Shown: positions 24,920-33,981 of the stretch, piece after piece
How positions within the stretch are numbered: position 1 is the first letter of the stretch
How the letters are laid out: every line of letters starts with the position of its first letter
Source: Sphingomonadales bacterium
GTDB taxonomy: Bacteria; Pseudomonadota; Alphaproteobacteria; Sphingomonadales; Sphingomonadaceae
Reading direction: 5' to 3'
DNA: 64,000 bases
NCBI GenBank assembly: GCA_009995225.1
Contig: JAACPW010000016.1
Location: 1 to 64,000, forward strand
Notes under the pieces: generated by a model
The model's database searches: none
Seen by the model: the letters and a program-made list of their open reading frames with translations, nothing else
Told to the model about the DNA's origin: nothing
Translations under genes and position numbers: made by a program

Positions 24920-26616
24920 TCCGCCGCCTCCGCCCGGAAGACCGCTGCAATCCGCCCGGCCAAGGCCATCGCCACGGCGCTTTTGGGCATGTCATCAAGC
25001 GTTTCGATACCGTCCCCGCTGACGATGGTCACCCGGTTGCGATCCCCGCCCATCACATCGCCCGAAACATCATTGGCGACGATCCAGTCGGCGCTTTTGC
25101 GTTTGCGCTTCTGCTTGGCGTTTTCGAGCACGTCATCGGTTTCGGCGGCAAAACCGATCACCAGTGCCGGGCGATTGGGATTGCTTGCAACATTGGCGAG
25201 AATGTCAGGGTTCTCGACCAGCATCAGCGCCGGCGGCGCATCGCCGCGTTTCTTGATCTTCGCGCTGCGATATTCCTTGGGACGCCAATCCGCGACCGCC
25301 GCGACCATCACGGCTACATCAGCTGGAAGCGCCCGTTTGACGGCTTCAGCCATGTCGCGTGCGCTTTCCACGTCGATACGGGTGACGCCAACAGGTGTCT
25401 TGAGCGCAACCGGGCCTGCCACCAGCGTCACCCGCGCACCCAACGCCGCGGCCGCTGCGGCGATGGCAAAGCCCTGCTTCCCGCTTGAACGGTTGGCGAT
25501 ATAGCGGACCGGATCAATCGCTTCCCAGGTTGGCCCCGCGGTGATCAGGACGTGCCGCCCGGCGAGTGGCCGGTGCGACGCGGGCACGCCAAGCGCGGCG
25601 CCTTCGACCACTTCGCCAAGATCGGCTTCGACTTCGTCTGGCGTCTGGGGGGCGAGGATTGGGGTCGCCAGCATTTCGGGCCGGGATTTGCGGGCGTCGA
25701 CTTCGTGGTTGATAGCCCCTGCGTCCACCGGTGGTGCGGCGTTGGCCTTCCCCTTTTTTGCCAGCAGCGGTCCGCCGAAATCCGGCGCGAAGTCGGGCGC
25801 GGGTTCGTCGGGCAAAGGAAAATCCTCTCCCTCGGGTTCAGGCAAATCCTCGTATTCCGCTTCGATCTCGTCATGCGTGCGCTTGGCGGTGGAACGCGGG
25901 ATGATGCGCGAGAAGAACCCGCTCAGCCCGCCTGCGGGAACCGCAGCGTCGCCATCTTCATCCTCTTCTTCGGGTTCGAGCGCTTCGACCTCAATCACCG
26001 GCGCAGCAAGGCGGCGCGCGGGCGCCTCGAGCAATTGCGGCTCTGGCACGTCCATGCCGAAATGCGCTGCGATCGCGTGCCAGATCGCTTCGGGTTCGGG
26101 CAACCGGCCATAGCCGAATTCCCCGCACGCCATGGGGCCTTCGTCAGGGTGCAGCACATTCACGCCAGCTGCCTTCAGAAGGGCAATATTGCGCCGGGTG
26201 GCCGCATGGTCCCACATCCGCACATTCATGGCCGGTACGGCCATCACCGGCTTGTCAGTGGCGAGAATCAGTGTGGTAGCCAAGTCATCCGCGATGCCTG
26301 TCGCCATCTTCGCAAGCAGATCGGCGCTCGCCGGGCATACCACCACCAGATCGGCCTCTCGGCTCAACTGGATGTGGCCCATCTCGGCCTCGTTCCTGAG
26401 ATCGAACAGATTGGTGTAGACCTGATTTTCGCTCAGCGCGGCAAGTGACAGCGGGGTAACGAATTGCTGCCCACCCTTGGTGACCACACATGTCACGTCG
26501 CCCCCGCCCTTGCGGATCAGGCGCACAAGTTCACAGGCCTTGTAGGCCGCGATCCCGCCGCCCACGACCAGCAGGATGCGAGGGTGTCTGCTCGCATTCG
26601 CCTGGGGTGTGCTCAT
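24916..26616 (-). CDS. coaBC: Bifunctional CoaBC with large acidic linker
   Basis: 566 residues from [10 protein letters not shown], well above the usual 400. The CoaC part (11-187) decarboxylates phosphopantothenoylcysteine; catalytic His81, the PAMN motif (128-131) and Cys164 in [13 protein letters not shown] are present. The CoaB part (about 350-566) ligates cysteine to phosphopantothenate and has [20 protein letters not shown] and [10 protein letters not shown]. Between them, residues about 188-348 form an insert rich in Glu/Asp/Pro ([31 protein letters not shown]) with one [10 protein letters not shown] patch. The insert stays in frame and keeps both domains intact. Confidence 0.95.
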   Translation of the reverse strand: MSTPQANASRHPRILLVVGGGIAAYKACELVRLIRKGGGDVTCVVTKGGQQFVTPLSLAALSENQVYTNLFDLRNEAEMGHIQLSREADLVVVCPASADLLAKMATGIADDLATTLILATDKPVMAVPAMNVRMWDHAATRRNIALLKAAGVNVLHPDEGPMACGEFGYGRLPEPEAIWHAIAAHFGMDVPEPQLLEAPARRLAAPVIEVEALEPEEEDEDGDAAVPAGGLSGFFSRIIPRSTAKRTHDEIEAEYEDLPEPEGEDFPLPDEPAPDFAPDFGGPLLAKKGKANAAPPVDAGAINHEVDARKSRPEMLATPILAPQTPDEVEADLGEVVEGAALGVPASHRPLAGRHVLITAGPTWEAIDPVRYIANRSSGKQGFAIAAAAAALGARVTLVAGPVALKTPVGVTRIDVESARDMAEAVKRALPADVAVMVAAVADWRPKEYRSAKIKKRGDAPPALMLVENPDILANVASNPNRPALVIGFAAETDDVLENAKQKRKRKSADWIVANDVSGDVMGGDRNRVTIVSGDGIETLDDMPKSAVAMALAGRIAAVFRAEAAE

Positions 26617-26765
26617 TGAACTCTCGCCTCTCGCGCCGCGCTGCCGGATGCCTGCCTTAAAGCAAGCGACACCCATCGCAAAGCTTGGTTAAGTTTGCCT
26701 TGATGGACAACCGCAGCCTTGGGAAAAATACGTCACGCCGCGGGTTGAGACCCCCGGCCGAAGGT

Positions 26766-28322
26766 TTAACCGATCCAGCCCAGCGCCATGGCACCCCAGA
26801 CACCGCCCGCCCCTGCCAGCACCGCTATCCCATAACCCAGCCAGCCTCGGCCCTCACGCTTGTCTGTGATGAGCGCGATCGGCGGCAGCGGCGGCGTTTC
26901 CGGTGCGCCACCCTTGGGCGGGTATTTTTCCTCCAGCCGCCGGATCAGGCCGGGCAAGCGGAACAGTGTTTCGGTATCCTGCTTGATCCGTTCGGCAAGA
27001 GCCGCTTCGGGCCCAAGCTCGTCACGAATCCAGCTGCGTACATAAGGCGCGGCGGTGTCCCACATGTTGATATCGGGATTGAGCTGCGTGGCGATGCCTT
27101 CAACCATCACCATCGTCTTTTGCAGCAGCAGCAGGTGCGGCTGGGTCTGCATGTCGAAATCGCGGGTGATCGCGAACAGTCCGTCGAGCATCTGACCGAC
27201 GCTGAGCTCCTTTACCGGCTTGCCCCGCATCGGTTCGCCCACGGCACGCAGCGCGGTGGCGAATTCGCCAACAGAATGATAGCTCGGCACATATTGGGCT
27301 TCGAAATGGATCTCGGCGACGCGCTGGTAATTGCCGGTGGTCAGGCCGTATAGGATCTCGGCCAGCCATTGCCGAGCGCGCAGGTCAATGCGGCCCATGA
27401 TCCCGAAATCGATCGCGACGATGGTGCCGTCATCCTCCACGAACAGGTTGCCCTGGTGCATGTCGGCGTGGAAGAATCCCGCGCTGATCGCTTGCGTCAG
27501 GAAGCAGGTTACCAGCCGTTCCGAAAGCGCCGCCAGATCATGCCCGCGCAAAACCAATTCATCGATCCGGCTGATCTTGACCCCGTCGATCCACTCGATC
27601 GTCATCACCCGCCCGTTGGTGCGGTCCCAATCGATGCCCGGTATGCGATAGCCCGGAACGCCGGCCATCTGTTCGGCCAGTTCGCTGGCTGACGCGGCTT
27701 CGCGCCGCAGGTCGAGTTCGGAGTTGGTCCAGCGCTTGAAATTGGCGATAGTCAGGCGTGGGCGCAGCCGGCTGGCCTCGCCCCCCATCGCCTCAACATG
27801 GGCTGCTGCCCATTCATAGGTGGTGATGTCTCGCGCAAATTTTTCGCGGATGCCAGGACGAAGCACCTTGATCGCGACGGTTCGGCCTTCGATGGTGACA
27901 CCCTTGTGGACCTGCGCGATGCTGGCCGCGCCGACCGGATCGGGGTCGATCTCGGCAAACAGCTTTTCGATCGGCTGGCCGAAGCTCGACTCGATCGCCG
28001 CCTTGATCTGCGCGAAGGGCACCGGCGGCAGGCTGTCCTGCAGACTGAGAAGATTGTTGGCCGCTTCGTCGCCCACCAGATCGGGCCGCGTGGCGAGACT
28101 CTGTCCCAGTTTGATTGCAGCCGGACCAATGGCGCGGAATGCCCCGGCATAATCGCGTGGGCCATTCTTGCCCGTCAGCGTGGCAAGCCGCGCAAGACGC
28201 ACCAGCTGGCGCACGGCAACGGGCGCATTGGGATCGTTCTCGATCCCGACCAGGGCACGGCGGCGGGCCAGCGTCACACCCCAGCGGGCGAGGCGAATCA
28301 GGTGAACGGCGGAAGATGCCAC
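26766..28322 (-). CDS. ubiB: Ubiquinone biosynthesis kinase-like protein UbiB
   Basis: 518 residues from the GTG at 28322, where the family-typical SSAVHLIRLARWG begins; an ATG further upstream (28364) would overlap ubiE. The ABC1/ADCK/UbiB fold is clear: KxGQ motif in AIKLGQSLATRPD, VAIKVLRPGI, FHADMHQGNLFV and IDFGIMGRID. Two C-terminal TM segments follow (LGYGIAVLAGAGGVWGAMAL). It supports coenzyme Q synthesis through an ATPase activity. It lies 4 bp after ubiE in the same direction. Confidence 0.95.
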   Translation of the reverse strand: MASSAVHLIRLARWGVTLARRRALVGIENDPNAPVAVRQLVRLARLATLTGKNGPRDYAGAFRAIGPAAIKLGQSLATRPDLVGDEAANNLLSLQDSLPPVPFAQIKAAIESSFGQPIEKLFAEIDPDPVGAASIAQVHKGVTIEGRTVAIKVLRPGIREKFARDITTYEWAAAHVEAMGGEASRLRPRLTIANFKRWTNSELDLRREAASASELAEQMAGVPGYRIPGIDWDRTNGRVMTIEWIDGVKISRIDELVLRGHDLAALSERLVTCFLTQAISAGFFHADMHQGNLFVEDDGTIVAIDFGIMGRIDLRARQWLAEILYGLTTGNYQRVAEIHFEAQYVPSYHSVGEFATALRAVGEPMRGKPVKELSVGQMLDGLFAITRDFDMQTQPHLLLLQKTMVMVEGIATQLNPDINMWDTAAPYVRSWIRDELGPEAALAERIKQDTETLFRLPGLIRRLEEKYPPKGGAPETPPLPPIALITDKREGRGWLGYGIAVLAGAGGVWGAMALGWIG

Positions 28323-28326
28323 GCGG

Positions 28327-29082
28327 CTAGATCTTCCACCCCGAATGGATCGCAACGAGCCCACCCATGATCGGTTCGACCTTGGTGTTGGTAAAGCCCG
28401 CCGCGCGGATCATCTGCTCAAAGGCAGGCATGGGCGGAAACTTGCGGATCGATTCGGCCAGATAGCGATAGGAATCAGCGTCCCCCGCAATCGCCTGTCC
28501 CATGCGGGGCAACAGGTGTTCCGAATAAATGTCATAGGCTTCCTTCAGCCCGGACCATTCAACGGTCGAGAATTCAAGGCAGAAAAACCGCCCGCCGGGG
28601 CGCAGAACCCGCAAAGCTTCGGCCAAGGCCCGGTCGATGTGGGTCACATTGCGGATGCCGAATGCGATGGTGTAGGCATCGAAGGTGCCGCTCGCGAAGG
28701 TCACGCTTTCCGCGTTCTGACAGGTGAAGACGAGGCTGCCATCGTCCTCGTCGGCGCCGCGTTCCAGCGCACGTTCGGCGCCCACGTCCAGCATGTCCTG
28801 GTTGATATCGGCGACCGTGATGTGTGCGCCTTTCGCCGCCATGCGAAAGGCGATGTCGCCGGTGCCACCGGCCATATCGAGGATCTGCTCACCGGCCTGC
28901 GGCTTCACGCGCTTGACGAAACGGTCCTTCCACAGCCGGTGCATCCCTCCCGACATCGCGTCGTTCATGATGTCGTACTTGCGCGCAACGCTGGAGAAGA
29001 CCTCACCCACCTTGCGGGTCTTTTCGGCCGGCGTGACCTCGGTGTAGCCGAAGGAGACGGTTTCATCGGTGCTCTGTGTCAT
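28327..29082 (-). CDS. ubiE: Demethylmenaquinone/ubiquinone C-methyltransferase
   Basis: 251 residues from MTQSTDETVSFGY. SAM-binding motif I is in QILDMAGGTGDIAFRMA; VFSSVARKYDIMNDAMSGGM and FGIRNVTHIDRAL are UbiE signatures, as is the C-terminal LVAIHSGWKI. It methylates the quinone ring. Divergent from mutM with a 71-bp gap; upstream of ubiB. Confidence 0.96.
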   Translation of the reverse strand: MTQSTDETVSFGYTEVTPAEKTRKVGEVFSSVARKYDIMNDAMSGGMHRLWKDRFVKRVKPQAGEQILDMAGGTGDIAFRMAAKGAHITVADINQDMLDVGAERALERGADEDDGSLVFTCQNAESVTFASGTFDAYTIAFGIRNVTHIDRALAEALRVLRPGGRFFCLEFSTVEWSGLKEAYDIYSEHLLPRMGQAIAGDADSYRYLAESIRKFPPMPAFEQMIRAAGFTNTKVEPIMGGLVAIHSGWKI

Positions 29083-29153
29083 GGGCGGTTCCCTAGAGGC
29101 AATTGAGCCGGGCGCAAAGAGTGTTACAGGGCAACCCATGTGCGAAGTTTGCA

Positions 29154-29969
29154 ATGCCTGAGTTACCTGAAGTTGAAACAACTGTTCGCGGTCTTGCAAA
29201 GTTCCTCGAAGGGGAGCGGATCGTGCGCGTGGCGTTGAACCGCGCCGATCTGCGGCGCCCCTTCCCGGCGGACCTGGTTCAGGTGATGACCGGAGCCACC
29301 GTCACCGGCCTGTCGCGCCGCGCCAAATATGGCCTGATGCATCTAGACCGCGGGGCGACGATGATCTTTCACCTCGGCATGAGCGGGCGCTGGCGGATCG
29401 ACCCTGAAACGGCCGAACCCCATGACCACCTGTTGTTGGAAACCGCGCAGCACCGCTTCGCGCTGTGCGATCCGCGCCGATTCGGCTCGGTCGATCTGGT
29501 GGGAACGCACGCGCTGGATACCTGGCCGCAATTTGCCGCGCTTGGGCCGGAGCCTTTGGGGCCGGGGCTGAGCGCCGCGTATTTGAAGGCGGCACTGAAG
29601 GGAAAGACACAGTCGATCAAGCTCTCGCTGCTCGACCAGCGGATCGTGGCGGGGCTGGGCAATATCTATGTGTGCGAAGCACTGTGGCGCGCGAGGGTCC
29701 GGCCCACGAAACAGGCGGGCAAGGTCACGGGGCCGCAGTTGGCTCGGCTGGTTCCGGCCATCGTTGACGTGCTTGAGGCCTCTATCCGTGACGGAGGCTC
29801 GACGTTGCGCGATTATGCGCGGCCCGATGGCAAACTGGGTTATTTCGCCAGCAGCTTTGATGTTTACGGCCGAACGGGCGAATCCTGCCGCCGCGGTGAC
29901 GGCGGCATGATCGCTCGGATTGCCCAGGGTGGGCGCAGCACCTGGTATTGCCCGGTCTGCCAGAAGTAA
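29154..29969 (+). CDS. mutM: Formamidopyrimidine-DNA glycosylase with altered zinc finger
   Basis: 271 residues from MPELPEVETT, with catalytic Pro1-Glu2 after Met removal, FHLGMSGRW, and LLDQRIVAGLGNIYVCEALW of the helix-two-turn-helix. It excises 8-oxoguanine. The C-terminal zinc finger reads ESCRRG ... STWYCPVCQK, so three of the four usual Cys are present. The second one (normally C-x-x-C) is Gly, codon GGT at 29895-29897, where TGT would restore it; an Asp follows. The rest of the protein looks fully intact. Confidence 0.96.
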   Translation: MPELPEVETTVRGLAKFLEGERIVRVALNRADLRRPFPADLVQVMTGATVTGLSRRAKYGLMHLDRGATMIFHLGMSGRWRIDPETAEPHDHLLLETAQHRFALCDPRRFGSVDLVGTHALDTWPQFAALGPEPLGPGLSAAYLKAALKGKTQSIKLSLLDQRIVAGLGNIYVCEALWRARVRPTKQAGKVTGPQLARLVPAIVDVLEASIRDGGSTLRDYARPDGKLGYFASSFDVYGRTGESCRRGDGGMIARIAQGGRSTWYCPVCQK

Positions 29970-29977
29970 GGGAATCA

Positions 29978-30006
29978 TTGACCTTGCGCGCTGTCCCCAC
30001 TATGCG
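29978..30006 (+). promoter_or_regulatory. Possible sigma70 promoter for rpsT
   Basis: TTGACC (29978-29983) and TATGCG (30001-30006) are separated by exactly 17 bp and lie 114 bp upstream of rpsT. The -10 box is only partly like consensus. Confidence 0.4.
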
Positions 30007-30119
30007 CGCTGCTTTCCGGCGGTTGGGCCAAGCGTCCGCTCGTCCGTTTTCGAGCAAACCGTCACCCTTTTCCCGGCTGCCGCAAGCAGCCCGAAACAAA
30101 CGCGAGACAGACACGAATT

Positions 30120-30380
30120 ATGGCCAATACGCCGCAAGCCAAGAAGCGCATCCGTCGCAACACCGCCCGCGCCGAAATCAACGGCGCCCGCATCAGCCGC
30201 ATTCGCAGCTTCGTCAAGAAGGTCGAATCGGCCTGTGAAGCAGGCGACAAAGAGGCGGCTGCCGCTGCATTGAAGGCAGCGCAGCCCGAATTGGCGCGCG
30301 GCGTTGCGCGCGGCGTGATGCACAAGAACACGGTGGCGCGTAAGCTGTCGCGCCTGACCCGCCGGGTGTCCACGCTTTAA
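30120..30380 (+). CDS. rpsT: 30S ribosomal protein S20
   Basis: 86 residues, strongly basic: [14 protein letters not shown], then [13 protein letters not shown] and [16 protein letters not shown], all typical of S20. It binds 16S rRNA early in 30S assembly. The position upstream of dnaA is conserved in alphaproteobacteria. A strong terminator follows. Confidence 0.97.
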   Translation: MANTPQAKKRIRRNTARAEINGARISRIRSFVKKVESACEAGDKEAAAAALKAAQPELARGVARGVMHKNTVARKLSRLTRRVSTL

Positions 30381-30449
30381 GCCGAATCGCCGCGTTTTGT
30401 CGGGTCGCGTTTTGCACGCACCCGCGATAGCCGAGGCTAGGTTTTCCAG

Positions 30450-30485
30450 ACGGGCCGCGCTCAATGAGCGCGGCCCGTTTTGTTT
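30450..30485 (+). terminator. Rho-independent terminator behind rpsT
   Basis: A perfect 13-bp stem (30450-30462 with 30466-30478) with a 3-base loop, followed by TTTTGTTT. Confidence 0.92.
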
Positions 30486-30896
30486 GCAACAAATGCGACA
30501 GTCCTGTGCCGCATAAATGTCAGGATTCCCCGCGATTCGCGTCGCAAAAACTGGCTTTTCCTTTATATATCCGACACTTCAACGCAAGCCTGCGGGTCAG
30601 AGGCGAGTCAATCGGATTATTTCACTTTTTTTAAAAGTCCGCGCTTGCGCAAAGGGGCTCAGCGTTCTTTACATCACCTTCACCCGGCACGGGACAGTCC
30701 GGGTGACTTTACGAACTTGCCGACAGGGGGGCTCCCAGGAATTGCGATTCCGGGAAGCAAGCCCGTTGCCTGTCGCATTAGATGAATACGAGCCTGCAAA
30801 CCATCCGGTTCCACAGGCCGTGAGTGAATTGGGGAAGATCTTGTGCACAGAACTGACAAGGCGCGGACGGGTGGCCGCCAGGCTGACGAACATTTG
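30486..30896 (+). other. dnaA upstream region
   Basis: About 410 bp without a convincing gene. It is locally AT-richer than its surroundings around 30550-30660 (TTCCTTTATATATCC, CACTTTTTTTAAAAG) and should hold the dnaA promoter. A near-match to a DnaA box (TTGTGCACA, 30841-30849) lies just before the start, but there is no cluster of boxes, so I do not call an origin. Confidence 0.5.
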
Positions 30897-32300
30897 ATGG
30901 AAGATTCCGAAGCCGTGAATCTTGCCGCCGATTGGTCCGATATCAGCCAGGGTCTGCGCAAGGATCTGGGACACCAGCTTCACAGCCAGTGGATCAAGCC
31001 GATCCAGTTGGGCACGCTCAATCGCGAAAGCGGCGCGCTTGATCTTTATCTCCCCACAGAATTTTCCGCCACTTGGGTGCGTGACCGGTTTCACGATCGT
31101 CTCCAGCTTGCCTGGAGCATTGCCCGCAGTGAAGTGCGCAAGATCAATATCGTGGTTCATCCCGGACGCCGTCAGTTGCCTGACATCCGCCTTGATGATG
31201 GCCGCCGTGCCGCCAACGACGGTGCCAGCGCCATCGCGATGGCCGCAGGATCGCTGGGCGATGCGACCTTCACGTCGTCGGTAGGCCTTGATGCCTCGTT
31301 GACCTTTGCCGCCTTCGTCACCGGCGAGGCGAACATCCTCGCGTGCAATGCGGCGCAGCGCATGGCCGCGCTCGAACAGCCGCAGTTCTCGCCGCTCTAT
31401 CTCAAGGCTGCAACCGGCCAGGGCAAGACGCACCTGATGCACGCCATCGGCCACACCTATTTGCAGACCCACCCGCGCGCGCGAATCTTCTACTGTTCCG
31501 CCGAACGCTTCATGGTCGAGTTCGTGCAGGCGCTCAAATCGAGCCAGACCATCGAGTTCAAGGCGCGGCTGCGCAGTTTTGACCTGCTGTTGGTGGACGA
31601 TATCCAGTTCATCATCGGCAAGGCGAGCGCGCAGGAAGAACTGCTTTACACGATTGATGCATTGCTGGCCGAGGGCAAGCGGCTGGTCTTCGCCGCAGAC
31701 CGCGCCCCGCAGGCGCTGGATGGCGTGGAGCCGCGCCTGCTCAGCCGCCTGTCGATGGGCCTTGTTGCCGACATCCAGCCCGCGGATATCGAACTGCGCA
31801 AGAAGATCCTTGTCTCCAAACTGACCCGCTTTGCGCCACTCAGCGTGCCGGCAGACGTGGTCGAGTTTCTGGCCCGCACCATCACCCGCAATGTGCGCGA
31901 GCTGGTGGGCGGTCTGAACAAACTGATCGCCTATGCCCAGTTGACCGGGCAGGAGGTCTCGCTCCAACTGGCTGAAGAACAGCTCACCGATATCCTGTCG
32001 GCCAATCGCCGGCGCATCACCATCGACGAAATCCAGCGCACCGTCTGCCAGTTCTACCGGATAGACCGGTCGGAAATGAGCAGCAAGCGCCGCGCGCGCG
32101 CCGTCGTCCGTCCACGGCAGGTGGCGATGTATCTGTCCAAGGTGCTGACCCCGCGCAGTTACCCCGAAATCGGGCGCAAGTTCGGCGGGCGCGATCACTC
32201 CACCGTGATCCATGCGGTGCGGCTGATCGAGGATCTGCGCCAGCGCGATGCCGACATGGACGGCGATGTGCGCAGCCTGCTGCGCCAGTTGGAAAGCTGA
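30897..32300 (+). CDS. dnaA: Chromosomal replication initiator DnaA
   Basis: 467 residues from MEDSEAVNLA; an in-frame GTG at 30843 would add 18 residues. Domain III has Walker B LLLVDDIQFI, sensor 1 and the arginine finger region (EPRLLSRLSMGL). Domain IV ends with RPRQVAMYLSKVL and GRDHSTVIHAVRLI, the DnaA-box recognition signature. The Walker A loop reads AATGQGKTH where most DnaA proteins have a G-x-x-G-x-GKT form starting with Gly. Domain I begins SQGLRKDLGHQLHSQWIKPI. Confidence 0.96.
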   Translation: MEDSEAVNLAADWSDISQGLRKDLGHQLHSQWIKPIQLGTLNRESGALDLYLPTEFSATWVRDRFHDRLQLAWSIARSEVRKINIVVHPGRRQLPDIRLDDGRRAANDGASAIAMAAGSLGDATFTSSVGLDASLTFAAFVTGEANILACNAAQRMAALEQPQFSPLYLKAATGQGKTHLMHAIGHTYLQTHPRARIFYCSAERFMVEFVQALKSSQTIEFKARLRSFDLLLVDDIQFIIGKASAQEELLYTIDALLAEGKRLVFAADRAPQALDGVEPRLLSRLSMGLVADIQPADIELRKKILVSKLTRFAPLSVPADVVEFLARTITRNVRELVGGLNKLIAYAQLTGQEVSLQLAEEQLTDILSANRRRITIDEIQRTVCQFYRIDRSEMSSKRRARAVVRPRQVAMYLSKVLTPRSYPEIGRKFGGRDHSTVIHAVRLIEDLRQRDADMDGDVRSLLRQLES

Positions 32301-32397
32301 TCGTGCACAGATTTTGCGCAATCTTTGCACCGCACTTTCGACAGGCCTTTCCACAGACCTGTCGACAGACGGCGCACAGGATGTAAACAGCCTGTCC

Positions 32398-32823
32398 ATG
32401 CCAACTTCACCGCTTCCTCCTGACCAGATCACCCTGCCTACCGGGTGGTTTGCCGCCCTGCTGCGCGGCATCAAGGGCCAGTGCCCGCGCTGCGACGAGG
32501 CGGCGCTTTTTCGCAAATGGCTCAAGCCGGTCGACGCCTGCCCGCATTGTCGGCAGGACTGGTCGATGCAGCAGGCTGATGATTTTCCCGCCTATATCGG
32601 TATCTTCGTGGTCGGCCACCTGCTCGCGCCGGTGGTGATCGCGATGATCTCCGGCGGCGTGTCGGCCTGGGCGACTCTGACAATTATTCTGCCGCTGGCC
32701 GTGGTGCTGTTGTTGGTTACACTGCAACCGGTCAAAGGTGCGGTGATAGGTTTTCTGTGGTGGAACGGCATTGGCGCGTTCCGACAGGAACGGCGCAGTG
32801 TAGCCCCCAAGGATCCTGAATGA
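32398..32823 (+). CDS. DUF983 membrane protein
   Basis: 141 residues from MPTSPLPPDQ. Two CxxC motifs (CPRC and CPHC, spaced about 20) form a zinc-ribbon-like head, and two TM helices follow (YIGIFVVGHLLAPVVIAMI and TLTIILPLAVVLLLVTL). Family role unknown. The stop overlaps the start of the next gene. Confidence 0.85.
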   Translation: MPTSPLPPDQITLPTGWFAALLRGIKGQCPRCDEAALFRKWLKPVDACPHCRQDWSMQQADDFPAYIGIFVVGHLLAPVVIAMISGGVSAWATLTIILPLAVVLLLVTLQPVKGAVIGFLWWNGIGAFRQERRSVAPKDPE

Positions 32824-33596
32824 CGCTTTCGCCCGCCCGGCTTGACCGGTTTGCCCGTCATATCGTGCTGCCGGAAGTCGGCGGTGCGGGGCAAGTGCGG
32901 CTATCACGAGCGCGGATGGCGATCATGGGTCTGGGCGGCATCGGCAGCCCTGCACTGCAATATCTCGCGGCCAGCGGCATCGGACGGATGGCGCTGGTGG
33001 ACAACGATGTGGTCGACGTATCGAACCTCCAGCGCCAGACCATCTTCACCATCCGCGATATCGGCTACGGCAAAGCGGTCTCGGCGCGCCGGTGGCTCGC
33101 CAATTTTGACGATTCGCTGATCGTTGATGTCTCCGATACGCGGATCACTGTGGCCAACATCGCCGGGCTGATCGCGGGATGCGATCTGGTGCTCGACGGC
33201 ACCGACAATTTTGCCACGCGACTGGCCGTCTCGGATGCCTGCGTGGCCGCGGGGATCCCGCTGCTTTCGGCTGCTGTGGGCCGCTTTCAGGGCCAAGTCG
33301 GGGCTTTTGCTGGCCACCTGCCAGAACAGGCATGCTATCGCTGCTTCGTCGGTGACGCCTTTGATGCCGAGGATTGCGACACCTGCGCGGATGACGGGAT
33401 GCTGGGTGCCATGGCCGGGTGGGCAGGCACCTTCGCCGCGCTTCAGGCACTTAAGGCGTTGCTGGAAGGTGTGAGCGGATTGGGCCGTCCGGGCTGGGGC
33501 ACGGTTCACATCATGGACGGTTTGGAACCGGCGCTCCGCACGATCCGTATTGCGAAAGATCCCGCCTGCAAGGCGTGTGGGCCGTCCCCAGACTAG
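32820..33596 (+). CDS. HesA/MoeB/ThiF-family adenylyltransferase
   Basis: 258 residues. The nucleotide-binding loop GLGGIGSPALQYLA, DNDVVDVSNLQRQ with the arginine finger, and LVLDGTDNFATR are E1-like signatures; two CxxC pairs (CYRC and CKAC) bind zinc. These enzymes adenylate the C-terminal Gly of MoaD or ThiS before sulfur transfer. No partner gene lies nearby, so MoeB versus ThiF cannot be decided. It overlaps DUF983 by 4 bp. Confidence 0.92.
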   Translation: MTLSPARLDRFARHIVLPEVGGAGQVRLSRARMAIMGLGGIGSPALQYLAASGIGRMALVDNDVVDVSNLQRQTIFTIRDIGYGKAVSARRWLANFDDSLIVDVSDTRITVANIAGLIAGCDLVLDGTDNFATRLAVSDACVAAGIPLLSAAVGRFQGQVGAFAGHLPEQACYRCFVGDAFDAEDCDTCADDGMLGAMAGWAGTFAALQALKALLEGVSGLGRPGWGTVHIMDGLEPALRTIRIAKDPACKACGPSPD

Positions 33597-33723
33597 ACAC
33601 GCCCTATCGGCGCCACACCTCACCTTGCCCGAATTCGGCCACGGCGCAGCACGTGAATCGCGTGCCTAAGGAACTTCGCTGTACAGATCACGGTCTCCCC
33701 TTGCCTGAAAAGGAGATACGCAG

Positions 33724-33981
33724 ATGAACGGCAATGTAGTCATGATCCTTTCAATCTTCACGCTTGGCGCGGTGCTGCTTTGGGTAATTATGTCATGGCT
33801 TCGGGCGAAGCGGGCCCAAGACCATCATGAGGATGCCGAAGCCGCCCATGGTCACAACGATGCGAGCGCGCTTGAACGCCCTGAAACCGAAGGTGCACCG
33901 GCGGGCCGCACCTGGAGTGAGGAGCGCGGCGCGAATCCGCCCACGGCCGAACATCCCACCCCTATGGCCCCGCGCAACTGA
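33724..33981 (+). CDS. Small single-pass membrane protein
   Basis: 85 residues, preceded by AAAAGGAGATACGCAG. One TM helix (VVMILSIFTLGAVLLWVIMSW) is followed by a hydrophilic, His/Glu/Pro-rich tail. Its 3' end overlaps the convergent sirtuin gene by 20 bp. Family not recognised. Confidence 0.65.
   Translation: MNGNVVMILSIFTLGAVLLWVIMSWLRAKRAQDHHEDAEAAHGHNDASALERPETEGAPAGRTWSEERGANPPTAEHPTPMAPRN

Noticed and set aside
30486-30896. Replication origin next to dnaA
   Set aside because: Only isolated, weak DnaA-box-like words; in this order the origin is usually not next to dnaA.
30669-32525. 618-residue - strand frame opposite dnaA
   Set aside because: Fully antisense to dnaA, no recognisable domain.
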